Source: CAYUUR01 sp052034685 | Lineage (GTDB): Bacteria > Patescibacteriota > Saccharimonadia > Saccharimonadales > CAYUUR01 | NCBI GenBank assembly: GCA_052034685.1 | Contig: JBPOIH010000013.1 | Coordinates: forward strand, 1 to 12,234 | Length of the DNA stretch: 12,234 nucleotides | Reading direction: 5' to 3' | Shown here: positions 6,189 to 12,234 of the stretch, piece after piece | How positions within the stretch are numbered: position 1 is the stretch's first letter | Layout of the letters: every line of letters starts with the position of its first letter | The notes under the pieces: generated by a model | Database searches by the model: none | What the model saw: the letters and a program-made list of their open reading frames with translations, nothing else | Told to the model about the DNA's origin: nothing | Program-made: the position numbers and the translations under genes

Positions 6189-7604
6189 AATTGTGTCAGT
6201 TGCGCCGACAACTCCTGGATAATGACCAGAGGCCGTTAAAACAATATCGCCCTTTTTCAGCACTTCTTGTGATTGCAACCAATTAGTAAGCTTGGTTGCG
6301 GCTAACTTATCAACTGGGCGGACATACGTCTTGATACCGTAGACGAGTGCAAGCTGCTGCGCAACACGCTCGTCTGGGCTCACTGCAATCACCGGCATGC
6401 GCGGTCGATGAGATGAGATTTCAATAGCCGTAGCACCCGATTTCGTTTCCGCAATTACCGCCCGAGCGCCAATACGTGCTGCCAACTCAATCACGGCCGA
6501 ACTAATCGCTGCCTGACGAGAATACTCGCTTCTTGTGCCAAAAGTTACCGTCAGTGGATTGTTTGCCTCTGTATACTTAACGACACGATACATAACTTTT
6601 GCTGCTTCGATTGGATAGCGCCCATTCGCAGTCTCGTCACTCAGCATCACACAATCAGCCCCAATAATAACTGCTGTTGCTACATCTGACACTTCGGCAC
6701 GCGTGGGCTCAGGTACTTCCGTCATACTTGCGAGCATTTGGGTTGCTACGATGGTTGGCTTGCCATACTGAATACCAAGACCAATGATCCGCCGTTGTAG
6801 TATCGGCACTGATTCTGGCTGCGTCTCAATTGCCAAGTCTCCCCGCGCCACCATTACTGCATCAGCAGCTTGGATGATTGGCTCGAGGTTCTCAACTGCC
6901 GCCCGCGTTTCAATCTTGGCGATGATCTTTGCTGTGCTACCAAGGTTTTGAAGCAACGTGCGTAGCTTTAGAATGTCGCGATCATGTTGTACAAAGCTGA
7001 GGGCAACATAGTCAATGTCATTGACGCTACCGAACGTGATGTCCTCGCGGTCTTTTTTGGTCAGAATATCACCAGCAAAGTCCGTATCTGGTAGATTAAG
7101 GCCTTTTCTCTTTATCAGAATTCCATCGTTCTCAGCACGAGTATGAATAACACCGCTAGCAACTGATGTCACCATGGCGCGTACCTTACCGTCGTAGAGA
7201 AACATCTGCTCACCACGCTTCATCTTCTTTGAAAGATCGTACTGAACCGGGATAATACCATCTTTTTCGTAGTTTGCCTGGTACGCAAACCGAAGTTGCT
7301 GGCCTAAACTCACATTGATTACACCATCAAAATCACCCAAACGAATTTTTGGTCCTTGCAGATCCTGAATAATGGCAACTTGCTTATGAAGCTCCTTGCT
7401 GGCTTTTCGAATCCACGCAATCTGTTCAAGTCGTTCTTCGTGCGTACCATGACTAAAGTTAAGCCGAAAACCACTGGCACCTGCCTCTATGAGCTTACGA
7501 ATACCCTCGTAGCTATTTGTAGCCGGACCAATCGTAACGATGATCTTGGTATGTAAATGATGGTCTATGCTATGGTGACCAGAAAGTGATGTGCGCGTTG
7601 TCAT
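6171..7604 (-). CDS. pyk: Pyruvate kinase
   Basis: Converts phosphoenolpyruvate and ADP to pyruvate and ATP, the last step of glycolysis, in the cytosol. From the ATG at 7604 the protein is 477 aa, close to E. coli PykF (470). Visible motifs are TKIIVTIGPA (19-28), RLNFSHG (47-53), the B-domain entry QDLQGPKIR (80-88), the active-site signature IIAKIETRAAVENL (227-240) with catalytic Lys230, ARGDL (253-257), ATQMLASM (287-294) and PTRAEVSDVA (300-309). LSDETANG (321-328) has Asp where many enzymes have Gly or Ala. A C-terminal allosteric-type domain is present (from about 360). A longer frame starts at a TTG at 7691 inside ppsA, but its 29 extra residues do not resemble the family. The chosen ATG has no Shine-Dalgarno sequence at normal distance (an AGG lies 15 nt away), which is odd. 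It overlaps pgk by 4 bp and follows ppsA by 52 bp. Confidence 0.95.
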   Translation of the reverse strand: MTTRTSLSGHHSIDHHLHTKIIVTIGPATNSYEGIRKLIEAGASGFRLNFSHGTHEERLEQIAWIRKASKELHKQVAIIQDLQGPKIRLGDFDGVINVSLGQQLRFAYQANYEKDGIIPVQYDLSKKMKRGEQMFLYDGKVRAMVTSVASGVIHTRAENDGILIKRKGLNLPDTDFAGDILTKKDREDITFGSVNDIDYVALSFVQHDRDILKLRTLLQNLGSTAKIIAKIETRAAVENLEPIIQAADAVMVARGDLAIETQPESVPILQRRIIGLGIQYGKPTIVATQMLASMTEVPEPTRAEVSDVATAVIIGADCVMLSDETANGRYPIEAAKVMYRVVKYTEANNPLTVTFGTRSEYSRQAAISSAVIELAARIGARAVIAETKSGATAIEISSHRPRMPVIAVSPDERVAQQLALVYGIKTYVRPVDKLAATKLTNWLQSQEVLKKGDIVLTASGHYPGVVGATDTIKVRVL

Positions 7605-7656
7605 ACGAGTGTAAGTGTACCTGTCTGGGTTAATCTTTTCTAGAAGGAACTTATGC

Positions 7657-10023
7657 TTACTTGCGTGCGAGCTTTGCTTCGGTAGCAACAATATCCAAAG
7701 TCGTCTTCACGAGAGTATCTGGTGCAAGCGAGATGCTATCAATCCCTGTCTCGACCAAAAATCGAGCAAACTCTGGATAGTCTGACGGTGCCTGTCCGCA
7801 CAGACCGATCTTTGTCTTGGTTTTATGAGCAATCTTTACCACGTGCCGGATGAGTTCTTTGACGGCCTCATTGTTCTCGTTGTAGATATGCGCTACTGTC
7901 GAGTTGTCTCTGTCGACACCAAGTGTCAACTGTGTCAGGTCATTTGACCCGATAGAAAATCCATCAAACAACTCAGCAAACTGCTCTGCCAAAATAACAT
8001 TAGAAGGAATCTCAATCATGACATAGACTTCAAAGTCATTCTTACCGCGCTTCAGGCCGGCCTTCTCCATGATCGATAGGACGTTTTTTGCTTCGGTTAG
8101 GTCACGGCAGAACGGCACCATTGCCTTTACATTGGTCAGCCCCATTTCGTCTCGAACTTTTTTGAACGCTTGGCATTCTAGCTCAAAGGCAGCCCGGTAT
8201 TCTGGTGAATAGTAACGGCTAGCCCCTCGCCAACCAATCATCGGGTTGTTCTCTACTGGCTCAAATTGCGTGCCACCGATCAGACCGGCATATTCGTTTG
8301 TTTTAAAATCACTGAAGCGAATAATCACGTCATTTGGGTGAAAAGCTGCGGCGATAATCGATATGCCTTCGGCCAACTTGTCGACAAAGTACTCAGATTT
8401 GTCTTTGTAGCCTTTGGTTATTTCCTCGATCTTTCTGCGGGTAGCTGCGTCAGTGACTTTATCAAAATGCAGTAACGCCAGTGGATGGATCTTGATATGA
8501 GAGTCAATGATGAATTCTTCACGTGCCAGCCCAACGCCATCGTTAGGGATCATGGAATACGCAAAGGCGTGGTCAGGTGAACCAATATTCATCATCATCT
8601 TGGTCTTTGGTCGCTGCAGATTCTTTACGTCAGTGCGGTTGACCTTGTAAGCCAACTCGCCCTCGTAGACGTAGCCATCATCACCCTCGGCGCAACTGAC
8701 TGTTATCATCTGTTTGTCGGCGATTTTGCGGGTGGCGTCACCTGCTCCAACTACGCATGGGATTCCGAGCTCCCTAGAAACAATCGCTGCATGGCAGGTA
8801 CGGCCGCCTTTATCTGTCACAATCGCGCTGGCTTGCTTCATGATTGGCACCCAATCAGGGTCAGTCATGGTAGTTACCAGCACATCACCGGTTTTGAAAG
8901 TAGCGATATCGTCGAGGCTCATAATCTTACTAGCGCGCCCGACACCTATTCGACTACCAACACTGGTTCCTTGCGTCAGCACCTTACTCTTAGTTTCTAG
9001 TTTGTATTCCTCGACAACATTCAGATCTTTACGTGACTGAACGGTCTCCGAACGTGCCTGGACGATGTACAGTTTGCCGTCTTCTTCGTCCAGCGCCCAC
9101 TCGATGTCCATTGGCTTGCCGTAGTGATTTTCGATTTCTAGCGCCCATTGAGCAAGCGTTTTGACCTGCTCATCAGTGATTGAATATCGCTCTTGGTCGG
9201 CCTTCGACACAGAAACATTGCGCGTTCGGCTCAGGGATTGTGGAACCATCTTCTCTTTTTTGGTGCCAACACGTTTCTTAAGGATAGCGAGTGTTGGCTT
9301 GAACACCACAAACTCATCCGGGCTCACACGGCCTTGTACAATATTCTCGCCGATTCCATAAATAGAAGTAATTACTACTGCGTTACGAAAGCCCGTCTCT
9401 GTATCTATGGTGAACATCACTCCGGCTGCTTCGCTTTTGACGGCCACCATTTGTTGGATGCCAACAGAAAGCGCAACTTTCATGTGCTCAAACTTATTCT
9501 CAACTCGGTATACGATGGCGCGATCGGTAAAAAGCGATGCAATACAAGATTTGGTTGCCTTGAGTACTTGCCGTTCTCCGCTAATATTGAGGTACGTTTC
9601 TTGCTGACCAGCAAATGAAGCATTCGGCAAATCCTCGGCCGTCGCAGACGAACGGACTGCCACAGTCACATTCTTACGTCCACATTGCCGGCTGAGCTCT
9701 CTATAGCCCTGCTTGATCTCCTCAGCAAAATCGGCTGGTAATTTAGCCTTAGTTATTATCTTGCGGATCTTGGTGCCACGCTTTTTGAGGTCTTTGAGAT
9801 TGTGAATGTCCAGATCCCGTAAGACTTCTTCGATTTCACCGCGAATACCTGCTTGGTCAAGAAAATAGTAATAGCTCTGCGATGTTGTAGCAAAACCATT
9901 TGGCAAATTAATACCCTTTGGCGCGAGATGCTTATACATCTCACCAAGCGATGCGTTTTTGCCGCCGACCTCAGGAATATCTTCGATGGCGATGTCTTTA
10001 AAGAATTTTGTGTATTTATTCAT
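7657..10023 (-). CDS. ppsA: Phosphoenolpyruvate synthase
   Basis: Makes phosphoenolpyruvate from pyruvate and ATP, releasing AMP and phosphate (pyruvate, water dikinase); normally gluconeogenic. The 788 aa match the usual length of about 790. The N-terminal ATP-binding domain (about 15-335) shows GGKNASLGEM (20-29), AVRSSATAEDLP (122-133) and FAGQQETYLN (137-146). The swivelling phosphohistidine domain carries GGRTCHAAI with the phospho-acceptor His411; Cys410 in place of Ser separates it from pyruvate phosphate dikinase. The C-terminal TIM-barrel (about 470-780) shows GLAREEF (498-504), IGSNDLTQL (691-699) and GLCGQAPSD (740-748) with the catalytic Cys742. The start is fixed by GAAGG five bases upstream. 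The gene has its own promoter and leads the ppsA-pyk-pgk cluster. It sits beside pyk, which catalyses the opposing net conversion. Confidence 0.97.
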   Translation of the reverse strand: MNKYTKFFKDIAIEDIPEVGGKNASLGEMYKHLAPKGINLPNGFATTSQSYYYFLDQAGIRGEIEEVLRDLDIHNLKDLKKRGTKIRKIITKAKLPADFAEEIKQGYRELSRQCGRKNVTVAVRSSATAEDLPNASFAGQQETYLNISGERQVLKATKSCIASLFTDRAIVYRVENKFEHMKVALSVGIQQMVAVKSEAAGVMFTIDTETGFRNAVVITSIYGIGENIVQGRVSPDEFVVFKPTLAILKKRVGTKKEKMVPQSLSRTRNVSVSKADQERYSITDEQVKTLAQWALEIENHYGKPMDIEWALDEEDGKLYIVQARSETVQSRKDLNVVEEYKLETKSKVLTQGTSVGSRIGVGRASKIMSLDDIATFKTGDVLVTTMTDPDWVPIMKQASAIVTDKGGRTCHAAIVSRELGIPCVVGAGDATRKIADKQMITVSCAEGDDGYVYEGELAYKVNRTDVKNLQRPKTKMMMNIGSPDHAFAYSMIPNDGVGLAREEFIIDSHIKIHPLALLHFDKVTDAATRRKIEEITKGYKDKSEYFVDKLAEGISIIAAAFHPNDVIIRFSDFKTNEYAGLIGGTQFEPVENNPMIGWRGASRYYSPEYRAAFELECQAFKKVRDEMGLTNVKAMVPFCRDLTEAKNVLSIMEKAGLKRGKNDFEVYVMIEIPSNVILAEQFAELFDGFSIGSNDLTQLTLGVDRDNSTVAHIYNENNEAVKELIRHVVKIAHKTKTKIGLCGQAPSDYPEFARFLVETGIDSISLAPDTLVKTTLDIVATEAKLARK

Positions 10024-10051
10024 GGCAACCTTCGTTATTGTTTATGGTTAT

Positions 10052-10081
10052 ATTATACATCAGCCGCTATAGATGTGTATG
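10052..10081 (-). promoter_or_regulatory. Promoter of ppsA
   Basis: A perfect TATAAT lies at 10057-10052 on the minus strand, in the 36-bp gap between the O-antigen-ligase-like gene and ppsA. With an 18-base spacer the -35 would be CATACA (10081-10076), a weak match inside the preceding coding sequence. The predicted start near 10045 gives a 22-nt leader with GAAGG five bases before the ATG. This suggests the glycolytic cluster is at least partly independent of the upstream envelope genes. Confidence 0.55.
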
Positions 10082-11226
10082 GCTCGAGCTGAGCGAAGGC
10101 TCAGTAATGGCAGAAGCGCCATCCACAGAATCATTTCAACCTGTACATTGATGTTATTTCCAAGTATATACACAATACAAACAACCACAATGGCGGCATG
10201 GATTCTGGTATCATCGCTTCTAACCCGGAAAGCATTATTCAGCGCCACAATGACTAGTAAAACAAAAACAAGCGCAGCAATTAGTCCCCGCTCTACGACT
10301 AAATCAATAAGATAATTGTGACTGCTCTCATATATCCAGCCTTCTGCAAATGACGCTGCCAGCAACGGCGAGGAAGCTGAATTCTGTGATATTGCGGTCT
10401 CTATTGCGCCGATTCCACCCCCAAACATCAGGTCTGGTACGGACAATGGGAGCGCAGCAACCACTAAGCTTTTACGAAAACTAATACTTTCTGCTAAGTA
10501 ACTGGCATCTGTCAGGCGATTGCTTGTCAGTGTGACCAACGCAATACTTGCTCCAAGACCAACCGCAAATACAACATGGAGGCTTCGTCTGTTCCTGTGC
10601 GCAAATACGACGTAAAACAAGGTTGTCAGCAAAGCGAGCACAATCGTCAAACGTGTCCCAGATAGGATAATGCAGCAGAGCAGGAAGAACTGCGTGCCAA
10701 GAATCAACCGCCGATGCGACAAGGCCTGGTCAAAGAGCCACCAGCCAATTAGCATCGCCAGCAGCCATAAAAACGAAGCGTAATGAACCTGGACACCGAG
10801 CGCTCCCAGCCGTTCACTAGAACTTTGCATAAGCAGATTGAGCACGCCCCACACCGAAGCAAAACCATAAAAGACCGTTAAGACAGGTGTTTTTTGTTGT
10901 TCCTGCAGCCAAAAATATCCACAGAGAACACTCGCCCACAGCGACAATACGCCTGGATGCAATAATGGGCGGCCCAACAGTGCATCACGCAATGGCGAGT
11001 GAACCAGCAGTGCCATGCTAGAAACGCCCACAAACAATCCCACGAGCCCAAGATTATGTAACCGAAAGATCTTTTTGCGCCCACTTGAGATAAGGACGCA
11101 AAGTGCGCCCAGCCCTGCAGCGTATAGAAACCCTACACGCAGCTGCAGTGTTAGATGCGTATCTGGCACCCACAAAAAGAGACTGCACGCCATACATAAA
11201 TATGTCAGCAGTCTCCATAAGCGCAT
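10060..11226 (-). CDS. O-antigen ligase/polymerase-like polytopic membrane protein
   Basis: A 388-aa, very hydrophobic protein with about 11 predicted membrane helices (roughly 4-20, 31-47, 58-75, 91-107, 114-133, 150-166, 173-189, 192-209, 216-234, 315-330, 342-377). The order matches the O-antigen ligase/Wzy (PF04932-type) family: a small-residue helix with ILSGTRLTIVLALL (187-200), then an outside loop (about 235-312) containing FGGGIGAIETA and ESSHNYLIDLVVERG. His303 is in the family's conserved [A/S]HN position. Such proteins join or polymerise undecaprenyl-linked glycans at the outer face of the membrane. In a cell without lipopolysaccharide it would more likely polymerise or transfer a wall polysaccharide or glycosylate proteins; the substrate cannot be read from sequence. 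It lies 26 bp after the 207-aa membrane protein, likely co-transcribed. The Shine-Dalgarno candidate AGAGGG is rather far (12 nt). Confidence 0.72.
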   Translation of the reverse strand: MRLWRLLTYLCMACSLFLWVPDTHLTLQLRVGFLYAAGLGALCVLISSGRKKIFRLHNLGLVGLFVGVSSMALLVHSPLRDALLGRPLLHPGVLSLWASVLCGYFWLQEQQKTPVLTVFYGFASVWGVLNLLMQSSSERLGALGVQVHYASFLWLLAMLIGWWLFDQALSHRRLILGTQFFLLCCIILSGTRLTIVLALLTTLFYVVFAHRNRRSLHVVFAVGLGASIALVTLTSNRLTDASYLAESISFRKSLVVAALPLSVPDLMFGGGIGAIETAISQNSASSPLLAASFAEGWIYESSHNYLIDLVVERGLIAALVFVLLVIVALNNAFRVRSDDTRIHAAIVVVCIVYILGNNINVQVEMILWMALLPLLSLRSARAIHIYSG

Positions 11227-11252
11227 GGCTATTGTTGGCCCTCTGACTTAGG

Positions 11253-11876
11253 CTAGCAATACATTATTTCATTGAGTCGAAGCCCAACAGACGCATCGTA
11301 TGCGTAGTAACCGGCAGGCTGCTTGCCATTGCGATAGTTGGCGCCACCAAGGTATAGACGTACATTTTCATCCTTTGAGGCATCGATCGTTAGGCGTGCA
11401 GCATAGACATTACCACCCCACCATGCGTTTGCAATACCAGAGGTAGAGACCACTTTGCCCTTTTGCAGTTTGGTATACCAGAAATGACGGGAGGTGGATT
11501 TGTTATCAATGATAAGTTTGAGAGTGGTTTTTTTAAGTTGTTGAGTAGTTACTTCGCCGGCAGGCTTTTCTCGGCAAGCAAAGAAATAGGCTGCCTTGGA
11601 TGTATCTAGGCTTCCATAAGACCCATACCGTTGCGCGCCAATCTGGCCGAGGGTCGTCCAACCGGCAGCTTGTGCCTTAAGGTTACTGGCACGGTACTTG
11701 CCGTATGCAAATGTGCCGAGTGCTACAAAAGCCAACAGCACAACTAGTCCGATCACAATGTTCTGCAGCCGAGAATTGGCTGGTGCGCCACCCACTACGC
11801 CCTTAGCGCTTACCTTCTTGTTGGTTTTTGCTGTTTTTTTAACGGTACTGCTGCTTGTTTTTGTTGTTTTTGGCAT
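11253..11876 (-). CDS. Single-pass membrane protein of unknown function
   Basis: I do not recognise this 207-aa protein. The N-terminal 36 residues are Lys/Thr/Ser-rich and disordered-looking (MPKTTKTSSSTVKKTAK), probably cytoplasmic. One membrane helix follows (about 39-59, IVIGLVVLLAFVALGTFAYG), then an outside domain of about 145 residues rich in Tyr, Gly and Trp. That domain has only two cysteines, C101 (FFACREK) and C207, the very last residue; they could form a disulfide that ties the C-terminus back. The ATG has AGGA 8 nt upstream and an extended -10 promoter predicting a 22-nt leader. It precedes the O-antigen-ligase-like gene by 26 bp, so a role in envelope glycan or surface assembly is possible but unproven. 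A small pilin-like or accessory surface protein is an alternative, though no pilin cleavage motif is seen. Confidence 0.82.
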   Translation of the reverse strand: MPKTTKTSSSTVKKTAKTNKKVSAKGVVGGAPANSRLQNIVIGLVVLLAFVALGTFAYGKYRASNLKAQAAGWTTLGQIGAQRYGSYGSLDTSKAAYFFACREKPAGEVTTQQLKKTTLKLIIDNKSTSRHFWYTKLQKGKVVSTSGIANAWWGGNVYAARLTIDASKDENVRLYLGGANYRNGKQPAGYYAYDASVGLRLNEIMYC

Positions 11877-11904
11877 TTAGAAAATCCTGTTTTATTTTGG
11901 CTCC

Positions 11905-11934
11905 ATAGTAGCACAGAACTAAGAAGTCACACAA
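11905..11934 (-). promoter_or_regulatory. Promoter of the 207-aa membrane protein gene
   Basis: On the minus strand TACTAT (11910-11905), preceded by TGC, forms an extended -10. An 18-base spacer leads back to TTGTGT (11934-11929), a weak -35. The predicted start near 11898 leaves a 22-nt leader with AGGA 8 nt before the ATG. The rest of the 106-bp gap (11877-11982) shows nothing else that I can support. Confidence 0.5.
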
Positions 11935-11982
11935 AACGCTCAAGCTTTTTGGCATTTCTAATTCTCTAACGCAGCATGCTTG

Positions 11983-12234
11983 CTAGGCGTTCTGGCCATG
12001 TTGCATTATGGTTTCTGCGCGCTCTTGAGTTACTGCGCGAACCTCTGTTAGGTAGTCAAAGAAGTCGCTATAACCACGATCACGAACCCTCGCTGCCACA
12101 TCACTCACTTCACCTACAGCTGTCTCCCTAAAGTCAGCGTCCAGTTCCGCTGCCAGCGTTCGTACGGTACCCAGACGATGTAACTCTTTGCTGCCATAAT
12201 TGCTACGATGCCATTCTGTAAAAGTCGTTGTTTC
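11983..12234 (-). CDS. 3' end of an unrecognised gene
   Basis: An open frame enters from the right edge and runs 83 codons to a TAG at 11985-11983; the start lies outside the window. The visible part is soluble-looking, charged and mainly helical in character (ELHRLGTVRTLAAELDADF, then VSDVAARVRDRGYSDFFDY), with no cysteine and no membrane segment. I cannot assign a family from this tail. Support for it being real: the frame is in phase to the edge, runs in the same direction as every other gene, has codon use like its neighbours, and stops just before the promoter of the next gene. No clear terminator follows it. Confidence 0.6.
   Translation of the reverse strand, partial: ETTTFTEWHRSNYGSKELHRLGTVRTLAAELDADFRETAVGEVSDVAARVRDRGYSDFFDYLTEVRAVTQERAETIMQHGQNA

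Noticed and set aside
7605..7691. Longer pyruvate kinase from a TTG inside ppsA
   Set aside because: The 29 added residues do not resemble pyruvate kinase N-termini, the TTG has only a poor TGGA in front, and it would overlap ppsA by 35 bp. The ATG at 7604 gives the usual family length.
9193..9618. 141-codon plus-strand open frame opposite ppsA
   Set aside because: It is antisense to a fully conserved enzyme domain, its product resembles nothing recognisable, and it has no promoter or ribosome site of note.
10089..10104. Perfect 6-bp hairpin CTGAGC-CTTC-GCTCAG at the end of the O-antigen-ligase-like gene
   Set aside because: It lies inside coding sequence, has no following U-tract, and is short enough to be chance. 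It might stabilise the mRNA end upstream of the ppsA promoter, but nothing further supports that.

Overview
All nine genes I can support lie on the minus strand, so the window is transcribed from its right end to its left. TGA serves as a stop codon throughout (it ends four genes), which excludes the UGA=Gly code of Gracilibacteria and Absconditabacteria. The mix of sortase-type surface proteins without lipoprotein boxes, a Lys/Thr-rich membrane protein, gene-overlap packing and a minimal lower-glycolysis cluster suggests a monoderm-like, small-genome bacterium. Candidate Phyla Radiation, possibly Saccharibacteria, is my best guess. This is inference: there is no rRNA or other phylogenetic marker to test it.

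Layout in transcription order. (1) 12234-11983: the 3' end of an unrecognised gene. (2) 11876-11253: a single-pass membrane protein of unknown function with its own promoter, followed 26 bp later by a polytopic O-antigen ligase/polymerase-like protein (11226-10060). (3) 10023-4861: a central-carbon cluster of PEP synthase (ppsA), pyruvate kinase (pyk) and phosphoglycerate kinase (pgk). A promoter with a perfect TATAAT lies just before ppsA, and pyk and pgk overlap by 4 bp. (4) 4768 to the left edge: three tandem paralogues for large secreted proteins. Each starts with a signal peptide and a propeller built from delta-60 (DUF5122-type) repeats. The two complete copies have seven blades, a calcium-binding-like Asp/Asn hinge, a choice-of-anchor-U-like domain and an LADTG sorting signal with membrane anchor and basic tail. 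The third copy is cut by the window edge within blade six.

The surface-protein cluster is the most interesting part. The genes are joined by 4-bp ATGA overlaps, and the basic tail codons of each upstream protein also form the Shine-Dalgarno sequence of the next gene. The paralogues share a pair of cysteines bracketing blade four, and the two complete copies share a 67-bp hinge segment that is 94% identical at DNA level although the propellers have diverged. This looks like a co-translated set of wall-anchored propellers, plausibly for adhesion to a host cell or surface. That role is inferred from architecture only.

Three promoters can be proposed (before the 207-aa protein, ppsA and the propeller operon). 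Each predicts a 20-22 nt leader with a well-spaced Shine-Dalgarno sequence. I found no rRNA, tRNA, CRISPR, insertion sequence or convincing intrinsic terminator. No gene-free stretch exceeds about 110 bp.
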